Source: Myxococcales bacterium
GTDB taxonomy: Bacteria; Myxococcota_A; Polyangia; Polyangiales; JAFGIB01
Assembly: GCA_029880325.1 (NCBI GenBank)
Contig: JAOUOP010000010.1
Coordinates: 62,001-126,000, forward strand
DNA length: 64,000 bases
Direction: 5' to 3'
The notes below the pieces were generated by a model. The model worked only from the letters and a program-made list of their open reading frames with translations, ran no database searches and was not told the DNA's origin. The position numbers and the translations under genes were made by a program. Positions 16,837 to 24,660 of this stretch are shown piece after piece. The stretch's first letter is position 1; every line of letters starts with the position of its first letter.

Positions 16837-17544
16837 ATGCCATGGGTGCGGAGCAGCGGTGGGCGCTTGGCCCCGGTCGTCTGCGGATCGCCCGTGCGCT
16901 GGCTCGCCCTGCTTGCGGTCTTCAGCGGCTGCACGGCGGCGGTGCGCACGGTGGCTCCGGCACCCCAGGCCGGCATGGTGAGCTGGGATGCTGGTAGCGA
17001 TAGCTTGGAGGCCCAGATCGCCACCCACCTCGAGCGGCGCGAGCTGGTGGTGCAGCGGGAGAAGGAGGGCGAGCGGGAGGTTGTGGTGCTGGCCTACCGC
17101 GGGCAGCGCGTGCCCGACTTCCTGGTTCTGGTGCGCACCAATCGCATGTCGCCGAACTTCAGCCAGCCCAAGGACAGACGCTACATGCTCGTGGTGCAGC
17201 TGCGGACCCTGGTCAGCGTCGCCCCGGAGCGCGAGGAGATGGTGCTCGACGGTCTCAATGCCTTCAACTCCGAGTGGGCCTATGGCGCGTTCTATCTGGA
17301 GCGGCCCTCCAACGAGATCGCGGGCGTGTGGCCGATTCGCCTCGCCAGCGGCCACGTCTTCGCGCTGGACACGGTCTACGACGCCATCGTGAGCCTGGTG
17401 GACAATTGGATGCAGCTCTATCCGGTGGTTGTGCCGACCGAATCCGAGCGCGAATCCGCGCCTGAGCCCGACTCCGAGCCCGGCGATTCAAGTCCCACCC
17501 CGGCGCAGGTCGAGACCGTCAGTCGAGCAGTTGTAGGCCGCTGA
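16837..17544 (+). CDS. lipoprotein with YbjN-like domain
   Basis: This 235-residue protein has a signal sequence ending in FSGC (cysteine 32). From about residue 52 it resembles the YbjN or type III secretion chaperone-like fold: an ERRELVVQREKEG strand pair, an RTLVSVAPEREEMVLDGLNAFNSE helix region and a GHVFALDTVYDAIVSLVDNW C-terminal helix. YbjN domains bind partner proteins, but no enzymatic role is known. The C-terminal tail is a Glu/Pro/Ser-rich disordered stretch. The gene overlaps the 3' end of the convergent lipoprotein gene by 26 bases. The ATG at 16837 is the first in frame; a shorter start before the hydrophobic core is possible. Confidence 0.65.
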   Translation: MPWVRSSGGRLAPVVCGSPVRWLALLAVFSGCTAAVRTVAPAPQAGMVSWDAGSDSLEAQIATHLERRELVVQREKEGEREVVVLAYRGQRVPDFLVLVRTNRMSPNFSQPKDRRYMLVVQLRTLVSVAPEREEMVLDGLNAFNSEWAYGAFYLERPSNEIAGVWPIRLASGHVFALDTVYDAIVSLVDNWMQLYPVVVPTESERESAPEPDSEPGDSSPTPAQVETVSRAVVGR

Positions 17545-17980
17545 ACACCTCATCGGGCCATTGCTCCGACAGCTGGGGGCCAGTCTGCAATACGGAGAGG
17601 GTGTTGGCCTGATTGCCACGTACGAAGCCAAAGGCGTCGGCCTGCGTGCCCTTCTGGCGGATGCTGGCGCGGAACCCGGGGCGGCCCGCGACGTCGTAGG
17701 GCTGCAGCGTGGGGGAGCTTCCGCCGGCGAAGGGAGCCTGTCGGCAAAGGCTCGCTGGATGGCCACGCGCAGCGCGCTGTGCGCCTGTTTGCTGGAGCCC
17801 TGGCGTACCCCCGAGTTCAGCGCGGTAGCCCCCATGGACGACGGCCGGTTCGCGCGCATCGAAGTCCCTGGCCGTCGGTAGGCTCACCGGGGGTTGGGCC
17901 CCGCCGCAGCCGAGCTGGGCCATGGCCCACAGGCCCAGGGCGAGGGCCGCAGGGCGGCGAAGGCGGGGGCGGGCGAACAC
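17519..17980 (-). CDS. hypothetical small lipoprotein
   Basis: This 153-residue protein has an Arg-rich start, a hydrophobic core and a lipobox AQLGC (cysteine 25). The C-terminal third, from QPYDVAGRPGFRAS through GFVRGNQANTLSV to FSGLQLLD, has the composition of a real folded domain. The middle part (about 50-90) looks less natural, and the alternative frame there also reads well. A pair of compensating frameshifts, or simply unusual composition, is therefore possible. It lies convergently against the YbjN-like lipoprotein gene and overlaps its end. I do not recognise a family. Confidence 0.5.
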   Translation of the reverse strand: MFARPRLRRPAALALGLWAMAQLGCGGAQPPVSLPTARDFDAREPAVVHGGYRAELGGTPGLQQTGAQRAARGHPASLCRQAPFAGGSSPTLQPYDVAGRPGFRASIRQKGTQADAFGFVRGNQANTLSVLQTGPQLSEQWPDEVFSGLQLLD

Positions 17981-18282
17981 GTTGAAACGCTAAATATCCC
18001 AACATGGTTGCGCAATGCGGGATCGCCGGTCGGGCCGTGGGGGTCGAAGCCCACGGCGGGTTGGGCCTGTAAAGGCCGCAGGCGTTGGAAAGGTCCAGCC
18101 GTTCCAGGTATCCGATCTCTCGTCAAAGTTTTGATGACGCGTGTCAGCTGTTTGACGGGACGAGTCGTGGACGGCGGGGCTTGGGCCGTCATTTCGTTGA
18201 CGTAATGGGACGGAATCGCGTCGCGTCGCCTCCCAACGGCGCCTTCGGCCAGTGGCACGCTGCGTGCACGGTTTGGCAGGTG
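17981..18282. other. intergenic region between divergent genes
   Basis: The gap separates two divergent genes and should hold both promoters. A less GC-rich stretch around 18105-18200 contains several TTGACG-like hexamers, but no convincing -10 at the right distance was found. No repeat or RNA gene is evident. Confidence 0.35.
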
Positions 18283-19206
18283 ATGACCCGCGACCCCTCC
18301 ACGAGTCGGCCCCCATCCAACCGCCTCCCCTGGCCCGAGCGCCTTGAGGCGCCCACCGATCCGGTGCCGTCCTCGGTGAGCGATGCGCCATCGTCGCAGG
18401 TCGCGGTAGCCTTCGCGGGGCGCGTTCCCGACGACGCCCTGCAGCGCCAGCTCGAGCGCCGCAGCCGCAGTTCCGTGCCCGGCCCGGCGCGTTCCCGAAA
18501 ATCTCGCCAGCCCGAGTCCAAGCCCGAACCTACGCGGCCATCCTTTCTGGAGCGCCTGGTCCAGGCCTACCGCCGCGTCAGCGAGCTGCCGGCACGGATG
18601 GAACGCGGTGACGCCGAGCTGGGCGATGGAGCGCCGCGGCGCGGCGGGCGCCATCCCCATCCACAGCTGGTCTTCGAGGCGCCCTCGGGCGTTGCGGCTC
18701 AGGCGGCCGCCGCCGCCTGGCCGAGCCCCAAGACCGCGGGCTTCGGCGAGGCGGAAGCCGACTACGGCCGGGAGTTCGACCTCGGCGATGGGAGTGGCGC
18801 AGAGGAACATCGCAACGCCTTGCTGCCGGCGGCCTCGTCGTCCGACGCAGCGCGGGCGGCAGTGAAGGACGCGCGGATTCCGCCCGCCGCTCACCTTGCG
18901 TCGGCATCGGTCGCCGGGCGTGAGCGACCCACGGAGCTGGCCAATGCCGATTCGGCTGGTGGGCGGCGCAGGCGCGATCGGCGGCTGGCCGGAATCCTCG
19001 ACCTGTGGACCCAGGTGCGCGCCAGCATGCTGCCCGCGGCGGCGCCGGCTCGGCCGGGTGGCGATAGCCCGGTGGTCGCCCAGCCAGCCAAGCCGCCACT
19101 GCTCAGCTGGCTACCGATGTCCCGACGCAGCGCCCCGTCGCCGCCCCCCGAGCACAAGAGCGCAAGGCCCAAGGCGATTTCGACGGATGGATTGACTAAT
19201 AGTTGA
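18283..19206 (+). CDS. hypothetical low-complexity hydrophilic protein
   Basis: The 307-residue product is rich in Arg, Pro, Ala and Ser with no signal peptide, membrane segment or recognisable domain. The start at 18283 was chosen because GGCAGG precedes it; the frame is open further upstream. Three short helices could form around FLERLVQAYRRVSELPARM, RRLAGILDLWTQVRASML and LLSWLP, separated by disordered linkers. This suggests a linear-motif or scaffold protein. A hairpin follows the stop codon by 12 bases, supporting a real transcription unit. No function is proposed. Confidence 0.5.
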   Translation: MTRDPSTSRPPSNRLPWPERLEAPTDPVPSSVSDAPSSQVAVAFAGRVPDDALQRQLERRSRSSVPGPARSRKSRQPESKPEPTRPSFLERLVQAYRRVSELPARMERGDAELGDGAPRRGGRHPHPQLVFEAPSGVAAQAAAAAWPSPKTAGFGEAEADYGREFDLGDGSGAEEHRNALLPAASSSDAARAAVKDARIPPAAHLASASVAGRERPTELANADSAGGRRRRDRRLAGILDLWTQVRASMLPAAAPARPGGDSPVVAQPAKPPLLSWLPMSRRSAPSPPPEHKSARPKAISTDGLTNS

Positions 19207-19217
19207 TGGTTCCCGCC

Positions 19218-19236
19218 CGCGGCCAAAGGGGCCGCG
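19218..19236 (+). terminator. hairpin after the hypothetical gene
   Basis: A perfect 7-bp stem CGCGGCC-5-GGCCGCG lies 12 bases after the stop at 19206. No T-run follows, so it may be a weak or rho-assisted terminator. Confidence 0.4.
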
Positions 19237-19452
19237 CCGGGGCAGGGTGGGCCCCTTTCGAGACGGCCGACGAAGCCTACAAATCCCCTGAACAAGCGAG
19301 GGCCGCCGCTACCCTGACACAGTAGTGCTAGAGCGGCGCCGCACCGTAGCTGTTGCTCGGGATATACCGTCGCGTCACATTCCATCGCAGCGACAACCTC
19401 TGGCCCGGCGCGCGGTCGCCTCCCGATTCCCTTCCGCGCATAATCGCCCCCG

Positions 19453-21036
19453 ATGACCGGCGAGCGCGCGCCCGAGACCGAGAACGACGCCGCGGTCCTG
19501 CGCCAGCTGCAGACGGGTTGGTTCGATCGGGTGCCGGCGCGCTACTGGCTGACCCGATTCGTGCTGCTCAGGGGCCTCGGCTTTGTGCATGTGGTGGCCG
19601 CCATCGTGCTGCTGTCGCAGATGGGGCCGCTGATCGGCAGCGAAGGCTTGATGCCGGCGGCGGGCTATCTGGAGCGCATCGGAGCGACGACGGGCTTCTG
19701 GGAGTGGCCGACGCTGTTTTGGTTCGACTGCTCCGATGCCGTGATGGCCGCGCTGGCTTGGCTCGATTTGGTCCTGGCCTGCCTCTTGATGCTGGGCGTG
19801 GGCAATGGGCTGCTGGTTGCTGCGCTATGGTTGATCTATCTCTCCTTTTGCCACGTGGGGCAGACCTTTTGGGGCTACGGCTGGGAGATGCTGCTGCTGG
19901 AGGCCACCTTCCTGGCCATCTTCCTGTGCCCGCTGCGCGGCCTGCGCGCGCTGCCTTCGGACCATGCGCCGCCGACGCCTGTGATCTGGATGCTGCGCTG
20001 GCTGGTCTTTCGCGTGATGTTCGGCGCGGGGCTGATCAAGATCCGCGGCGACGGCTGCTGGGTGGAGCTGACCTGTCTGGTCCACCACTACGAGACCCAG
20101 CCGGTGCCCCATCCCCTGAGCTGGCTCTTGCACCAGGCGCCGCTTTGGTTCCATCAGGCCGGCGCGCTCGTAAACCATTTCGTGGAGCTGGTCGTGCCCT
20201 TCGGCGTCTTCGGGCCGCGGCGCCTTCGGCACCTGGCTGGCACACTCCTTTTGGGCTTTCAGGGGATGCTGATCTTCAGCGGCAATCTCTCGTTTTTGAA
20301 CTGGTTGACCCTGGTGGTGTGCCTCAGCTGCTTTGACGACGGCCTGCTGGGGCGCCTGTTGCCGCGGCGGCTTGTCGGCCTGGCCCAGGCGCGCGAGGGG
20401 AGCTGGTCGGATGCGCGCTCGAGGCGCATCGGCGTGGGGCTGCTCGCGCTCCTGGTCGCGGTGCTCAGCCTCGGCCCCATCTTCAACATGCTCTCGAGCC
20501 GGCAGGCGATGAATACGTCGTTCGATCCCCTGCACCTTGTCAATAGCTACGGCGCCTTCGGAAGCGTCGGCAAGGAGCGCAACGAGGTGGTGCTGCAGGG
20601 CACCGACGCAACAGTGCCCGACGACAGTGCCCATTGGGCTGACTATGAGTTCTATTGCAAGCCCGGCGACGTCGAGCGCCGGCCCTGCCTGATCACGCCC
20701 TACCACCACCGCCTCGACTGGCAGATGTGGTTCGCGGCCCTGGGCGACTACACACGCGAGCCCTGGCTCTTGCATCTCATCTACAAGTTATTGAATGGCG
20801 ATGCCGGAGCGCGCAGCCTGATCGCCCACGATCCCTTCGAGCAAAAACCGCCGCGCTACATTCGCGCGGCCTTCTACCGTTACCGCTTCACCCGCCTGGG
20901 TGACGGCAGCGACGCCTTTTGGCAGCGCGAGCGCATCGGCAACTACCTGGAGCCACTGTCGCTCAGGCACCCTGGGCTCACGCGCTTCCTGGTTGAGCGG
21001 GGGTGGTTGGTGCCGGGGCGAGCGCGAGCGCCGTGA
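19453..21036 (+). CDS. lipase maturation factor family membrane protein
   Basis: This 527-residue protein has about eight to nine hydrophobic segments in its first 370 residues, followed by a polar domain. The sequence matches the lipase-maturation-factor family: GYGWEMLLLEATFLAIFL, then FGAGLIKIRGDGCW with a C-rich HHYETQPVPHPLSW segment. Later come LVNSYGAFGSVGKERNEVV and a C-terminal QMWFAALGDY...PWLLHLIYKLL region. In animals the homologue LMF1 helps lipases fold in the ER. The bacterial role is unknown, perhaps folding or modification of exported proteins. It is a single gene, transcribed rightward, and the motif order is complete. Confidence 0.85.
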   Translation: MTGERAPETENDAAVLRQLQTGWFDRVPARYWLTRFVLLRGLGFVHVVAAIVLLSQMGPLIGSEGLMPAAGYLERIGATTGFWEWPTLFWFDCSDAVMAALAWLDLVLACLLMLGVGNGLLVAALWLIYLSFCHVGQTFWGYGWEMLLLEATFLAIFLCPLRGLRALPSDHAPPTPVIWMLRWLVFRVMFGAGLIKIRGDGCWVELTCLVHHYETQPVPHPLSWLLHQAPLWFHQAGALVNHFVELVVPFGVFGPRRLRHLAGTLLLGFQGMLIFSGNLSFLNWLTLVVCLSCFDDGLLGRLLPRRLVGLAQAREGSWSDARSRRIGVGLLALLVAVLSLGPIFNMLSSRQAMNTSFDPLHLVNSYGAFGSVGKERNEVVLQGTDATVPDDSAHWADYEFYCKPGDVERRPCLITPYHHRLDWQMWFAALGDYTREPWLLHLIYKLLNGDAGARSLIAHDPFEQKPPRYIRAAFYRYRFTRLGDGSDAFWQRERIGNYLEPLSLRHPGLTRFLVERGWLVPGRARAP

Positions 21037-21366
21037 ACCAGTAGACAATCGGTGTGGCGGGCCCGGATTGCTGCGTGCAGGCTCCGGCCATGCGATGGAC
21101 AGGCGGGTACCAGGCGGCGTGGCGCGCAGCAGCCGAAGCAGCTTCCAGGACGTTTTTTTGCCTTTCGGCGAAACCGGAAGGTGGCAGTGGCCGAGCTGTG
21201 TCGCAACCTCTCCGAACTCCCGAAGGTCGGCTTCGAAACCAATGGGCCCCGGGGGCGGGGCGGGCTGCAAATCCGTGGTGCGGCTGAGCGTTCGGGGCGA
21301 GATTGCGCCCGTGCAACACGCGGGCCCCGAGGACCGCGAGGCCGTGGGCACCGCCCGGTTGCGGCA
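21037..21366. other. intergenic region with a GNAT-gene fragment
   Basis: Between the convergent genes lies a T7 run (21152-21158) inside an AGCTTCCAGGACG context also seen at 59.9 and 62.8 kb. Near its right end is a 34-bp exact inverted copy of part of the neighbouring GNAT gene. Reading that copy rightward gives HAGPEDREAVG flanked by unrelated sequence, so it is a fragment and not a gene. No full-length frame is convincing. Confidence 0.5.
21316..21349 (+). repeat. 34-bp inverted duplicate, copy 1
   Basis: Identical over 34 bases to the reverse complement of 21751-21784, which lies inside the GNAT gene and encodes part of RHAGPEDREAVG. Identity ends abruptly at both edges. This copy is non-coding in context. 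Confidence 0.85.
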
Positions 21367-22245
21367 TCAGCCCGCGGGTGGATCGACGATCCAGTTGCGT
21401 CGAACGCAGATCGCGCCGAAGCCCAGACGAAGCATGTTGTTGAGCGATGGACTCGGCGCGTCATCCACGGGAATGCCGGTCTCGGTGGTGACCCAGCTGC
21501 AGCCCCGCCGGCCGGCCTCGGCGATGCGCGCGGCCATGATCGCGCCCTGGGCGCCCTGGCCTCGATGCTCGCGGGCGGTGGCGGCCATGCCCATCCAGCC
21601 GACGCCTCCGTCGGCCAGGTGCAGCGCCCCGACCGCGGCCGGCTGCCCCGCGGCGCATGCGAGGTACCAGACCCAGTCTTTGTGGCCGATGACCGACGTG
21701 AAGCAGCGGGCCATGGCTGCGGGCAGGCCGAAGCCGGCTTGCATCAGCGCGCCCACGGCCTCGCGGTCCTCGGGGCCCGCGTGTCGCAGCGTCAGTGCGG
21801 TCGAAGCCAAAGGCGGCGCCGCGGTCGAGCGCAGCATCTTGCACCAGGGGCGTGCCTGGCGCGTGGCGCGAGCCCGGAGCCAGGCGCCGAGGCATCTGTC
21901 TGCGTCCAGCCGCTCGTTGTGGGCCAGCGTGCACGGTAGGCCACGCTCGGCGTAGCGAGCGACCGCGGTTTCGAGCCAGGGCTCGTCGACGCTGGCCCCG
22001 GCATTGAGGCCCAGCAGCCGATTGAGTGACCAGTCCGGCACCGCGCCAGTGAAGATCGAATTCGCCTGCGGCTCTTCGATCAGCTCGGCCCCGACCGAGC
22101 CGGCTGCTCCCGACGCGATGAGTGCGGCGTAGCCCCCGGTCCAGGCCGAGGCCTCGGCTCGCTCGGCGGCGCGCACCGTGGAGGTGTCTAACGTGGGCGC
22201 CGGTGGGAGGTTCGGCAAAGGGTAGGCGTCGGGCGCGGTCTGCAC
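21367..22245 (-). CDS. GNAT-family N-acetyltransferase
   Basis: This 292-residue protein has a degenerate N-terminal half (about 1-145), possibly a second inactive GNAT-like domain, and a C-terminal GNAT domain (about 150-290). The latter contains the acetyl-CoA pyrophosphate loop pattern REHRGQGAQGAIMAARI and a later LNNMLRLGFGAICVRRNW strand that is typical of motif B. It should transfer an acyl group from CoA to an amine; the substrate is unknown. Part of the coding sequence (21751-21784) is repeated as an inverted 34-bp copy in the downstream intergenic region. The gene is monocistronic. Confidence 0.8.
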   Translation of the reverse strand: MQTAPDAYPLPNLPPAPTLDTSTVRAAERAEASAWTGGYAALIASGAAGSVGAELIEEPQANSIFTGAVPDWSLNRLLGLNAGASVDEPWLETAVARYAERGLPCTLAHNERLDADRCLGAWLRARATRQARPWCKMLRSTAAPPLASTALTLRHAGPEDREAVGALMQAGFGLPAAMARCFTSVIGHKDWVWYLACAAGQPAAVGALHLADGGVGWMGMAATAREHRGQGAQGAIMAARIAEAGRRGCSWVTTETGIPVDDAPSPSLNNMLRLGFGAICVRRNWIVDPPAG

Positions 22246-22378
22246 GCGTGTAGCTTATCCCGCTCCGGGGCCGCCAGCACCACTGCCCAGGGGCAAGGCG
22301 AAAAGCAGAGCCAATGGCTGTCAGGGAGGTCTGGTCGGAGCGGGGTGCGTTGCGTTCATGAGCCGAGGGATTGAACGC

Positions 22379-22537
22379 TCACAGGCCGCTGAAGATTCCG
22401 GCCACCAACTCCAGGACCATCTCGGCAGCGGCCCCTGCGACTTCACCCGCGCCCGCTGCGATCTCTCCGGCGGTTTCGGCCACGGCAGCGAGATCCGCGG
22501 GGGCCAGTCCCTCGGCCGCAGCACCCGACGCATGCAA
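22379..22537 (-). CDS. possible small Ala-rich protein
   Basis: In the 331-base gap 22246-22576 one minus-strand frame with a TTG start encodes 52 residues with a strongly amphipathic, Ala/Glu/Gly-rich helix and the ending ELVAGIFSGL. An overlapping frame upstream reads KLALGVVACVGC, which looks like a lipoprotein leader. The two may once have been joined, implying a frameshifted small lipoprotein. No ribosome site supports the TTG. Treat as tentative. Confidence 0.25.
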   Translation of the reverse strand: MHASGAAAEGLAPADLAAVAETAGEIAAGAGEVAGAAAEMVLELVAGIFSGL

Positions 22538-22576
22538 CTACGCCCAGCGCGAGCTTCGAACGTGTCGAGCCCCTGC

Positions 22577-23245
22577 TCAGAATGGCTGCTCCGAGGCCAG
22601 CTCCAAGGCGTCGCTGGCGCCAAAGGCGTGCCACTGGGCGATGCGCGCTTCGAAGTCGAGCCACAGGCAGCCGGGCTCGGCGCTGCGCAAGAGGGTGCCG
22701 GCGTTGAGGATGGTCAGGCCTTCGATCTCGCGCGCCATGAAGCGATGGCTATGGCCGTTGATCACGAAGCGGTGTTGGCCCTTGGCGAGCAGCGATTGCA
22801 AGGCTTCGTTTTTGGCCAGGGCCGCGGCGTGGTCGTGGGGGACGACTTTGGACATGTCGTCTTCGCCCAGGCCGTGGCAGAGCAGGGCGGCGCCGGCCGC
22901 GGTCTGCAACTCCACCGTCAACGGCAGCTGTTGCAGGTATTGGAGCGTTTCGGGGTCGAGCTCTTCGCGCAGGATCGCATGGGGCAGGTCGCGCATCATG
23001 TCGTCGAGCAGCCAGCGTTCGTGGTTGCCGCCCACGGTGATGAAGCCATGCTGCTGCAGTAGCTCACAGCAGCGCTGCAGGTCGTCGGCGTCGCCTGGGC
23101 CGTCGGGCAGGTCGCCCACGCACAGGAGATGGTCGCTGCCCAGACGCCCGAAGAGTTCGATGGCAGCGAGCAGGTGTTCGTGCTCGTGGTGGACGTCGCC
23201 GACCACACCGGCGCGCCGGATCATCGGGGCCCCGCCCACGCTCAT
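22577..23245 (-). CDS. calcineurin-like metallophosphoesterase
   Basis: This 222-residue enzyme has the full set of metal-binding motifs: GDVHHE (D17, H19), GDLPDG (D45), GNHE (N74, H75), a CHG histidine in the middle and GHSH near the C-terminus. It belongs to the small phosphoesterases related to YfcE or diadenosine tetraphosphatases. The substrate could be a phosphodiester or nucleotide. Its ATG overlaps the larC stop in ATGA, so it is translationally coupled to larC, a hint that it may act on the same nucleotide-derived cofactor. In that case it might hydrolyse the phosphoanhydride or phosphodiester of a precursor, but this is speculation. Confidence 0.85.
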   Translation of the reverse strand: MSVGGAPMIRRAGVVGDVHHEHEHLLAAIELFGRLGSDHLLCVGDLPDGPGDADDLQRCCELLQQHGFITVGGNHERWLLDDMMRDLPHAILREELDPETLQYLQQLPLTVELQTAAGAALLCHGLGEDDMSKVVPHDHAAALAKNEALQSLLAKGQHRFVINGHSHRFMAREIEGLTILNAGTLLRSAEPGCLWLDFEARIAQWHAFGASDALELASEQPF

Positions 23246-24660
23246 CGCACCGCCGCGTAAGCCGATAGGGCCGCCTGCTGGACTTGTTTGACCGGTACGC
23301 CGTGGCGTTCGGCGGCGGCGCGACAGTCTTCGTATTCGGGTTTGACGTTTTCGGGCAGGCCGTCACCGTCGGCGACTTTGATCGCGATGTCGCCGTAGGG
23401 CGTCTCCACCGAGGTCATGCGCCGCTTGCGCTCGAGCCGGCCCACCTCGCGCAGCCGAAGGCCGAGGCTGGTGCTCTCGCTGAGCAGGGCGCGGGCCACG
23501 GCGTCCACGTCGGCCCGCCGGCACAGGGCCGAGAGCATCAACGCCGGCCGGCCCTTCTTCATGCCGATGGATGTCGACCAGGCGTCGAGGGCGCCGGCCC
23601 CTTCGCTGCGCGATAGGGCCATGGCGGCGAGCTCGCCGCTGATGTCGTCGACGTTGGCTTCGAGCACTACGAAGCCGGAACTCTGCCCGCCAGGGGCCGT
23701 TTCGAGCGTGTCGGTGGCCTCGCCCAGCACGGCGCGCAGCACGTTGGGGCGATCCACAAGCCGCATGGTGCCGGCGCCGAAACCCACACGCCGTGGACGC
23801 ATCGCAGGCCAGCGCGAAAAGCCGCTGGCCACCGCCTTGACCAGGCAGGCGCCGGTGGGCGTGACCAGCTCGGCGTCGATGCCCGCGTCGTAGGTGGGCA
23901 CCCCCGTCAGGCATAGCAGGGTGGCGGGCGCGGGCGACGGGATGCGCCCGTGCTCCGAACGCACGATGCCTCGCCCCATGGGCAAGGGCGCGCATACCAC
24001 CTCGGCGCCCAGATAGTCCAAGGCGATGGCGGCGCCCGTGATGTCGACGATGGAGTCCACTGCGCCCACTTCGTGGAAGTGAACTTGCTCGGGAGTCGAG
24101 TCGTGCACCCGCGCTTCGGCTTCGGCCAGCACCGCGAAGGCCCGCAGCGCGATGGCGCGCGCTCCGTCGCTGAGGCTCGCCGCCGCTTCGAGCATGGCGC
24201 GGATCTCGGCGTAGTTGCGCGAGGGTTGAGGCGAGGTCAGCTCCACGTCGAGGCCCACCGCGGTGATGCCATTGCGGATGCGGCGCACGTAACGCAGGGC
24301 ATAACCCTCGAGTGAAAGGCCCTCGAGGCCCTCGGCGATCACAGCCCGCGGAACGCCCAGGTCGCAGAGCGCCGAGACCAACATGTCGCCAGCGAGGCCG
24401 CTGAAGGCGTCGAGGAAGAGCAGCTTGCCTGCGCCCGCCCCGCGCTCGAGCAAGTCGCCACGCTCTGGCGCTGGCGAGTCCTCGGGCGCACCGTGATGCC
24501 CGTGCCCGTGCCCGTGATCGTGCCCGTGATCGTGCCCGTGATCGTGCCCGTGATCGTGTCCGTGTCCGTGTCCGTGTCCGTGCCCGTGATCGTGTCCGTG
24601 CCCGTGTCCGTGTCCGTGCCCGTGTCCGTGTCCGTGCCCGTGTCCGTGCTTCCCACTCAT
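23242..24660 (-). CDS. larC: nickel-pincer cofactor biosynthesis protein LarC with long His-rich N-terminus
   Basis: This 472-residue protein matches LarC, the CTP-dependent enzyme that inserts nickel into the pincer nucleotide cofactor. The core begins at LLFLDAFSGLAGDM (about residue 79), contains HFHEVGAVDSIVDI (likely metal ligands) and ends with MTSVETPYGDIAIKV and NVKPEYEDC. The first about 57 residues are almost pure HG/HD dipeptides with roughly 25 histidines, far more than the family usually carries. This is probably a nickel store or chaperone. It is encoded by a hexanucleotide-type DNA repeat. The gene overlaps larB upstream and the phosphoesterase downstream by four bases each. 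LarE, which supplies sulfur, and LarA are not in the window. Confidence 0.92.
   Translation of the reverse strand: MSGKHGHGHGHGHGHGHGHGHGHDHGHGHGHGHGHDHGHDHGHDHGHDHGHGHGHHGAPEDSPAPERGDLLERGAGAGKLLFLDAFSGLAGDMLVSALCDLGVPRAVIAEGLEGLSLEGYALRYVRRIRNGITAVGLDVELTSPQPSRNYAEIRAMLEAAASLSDGARAIALRAFAVLAEAEARVHDSTPEQVHFHEVGAVDSIVDITGAAIALDYLGAEVVCAPLPMGRGIVRSEHGRIPSPAPATLLCLTGVPTYDAGIDAELVTPTGACLVKAVASGFSRWPAMRPRRVGFGAGTMRLVDRPNVLRAVLGEATDTLETAPGGQSSGFVVLEANVDDISGELAAMALSRSEGAGALDAWSTSIGMKKGRPALMLSALCRRADVDAVARALLSESTSLGLRLREVGRLERKRRMTSVETPYGDIAIKVADGDGLPENVKPEYEDCRAAAERHGVPVKQVQQAALSAYAAVR
24492..24649. repeat. hexanucleotide tract encoding the LarC His repeat
   Basis: On the plus strand the units are CCCGTG, TCCGTG and ATCGTG in mixed order for about 26 copies. 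They encode His-Gly or His-Asp on the minus strand. Because the unit is six bases, slippage would change the His count while keeping the frame. Confidence 0.9.

Noticed and set aside
24492..24649. CRISPR-like repeat array
   Set aside because: The periodic units are hexamers inside the larC reading frame, with no spacers.
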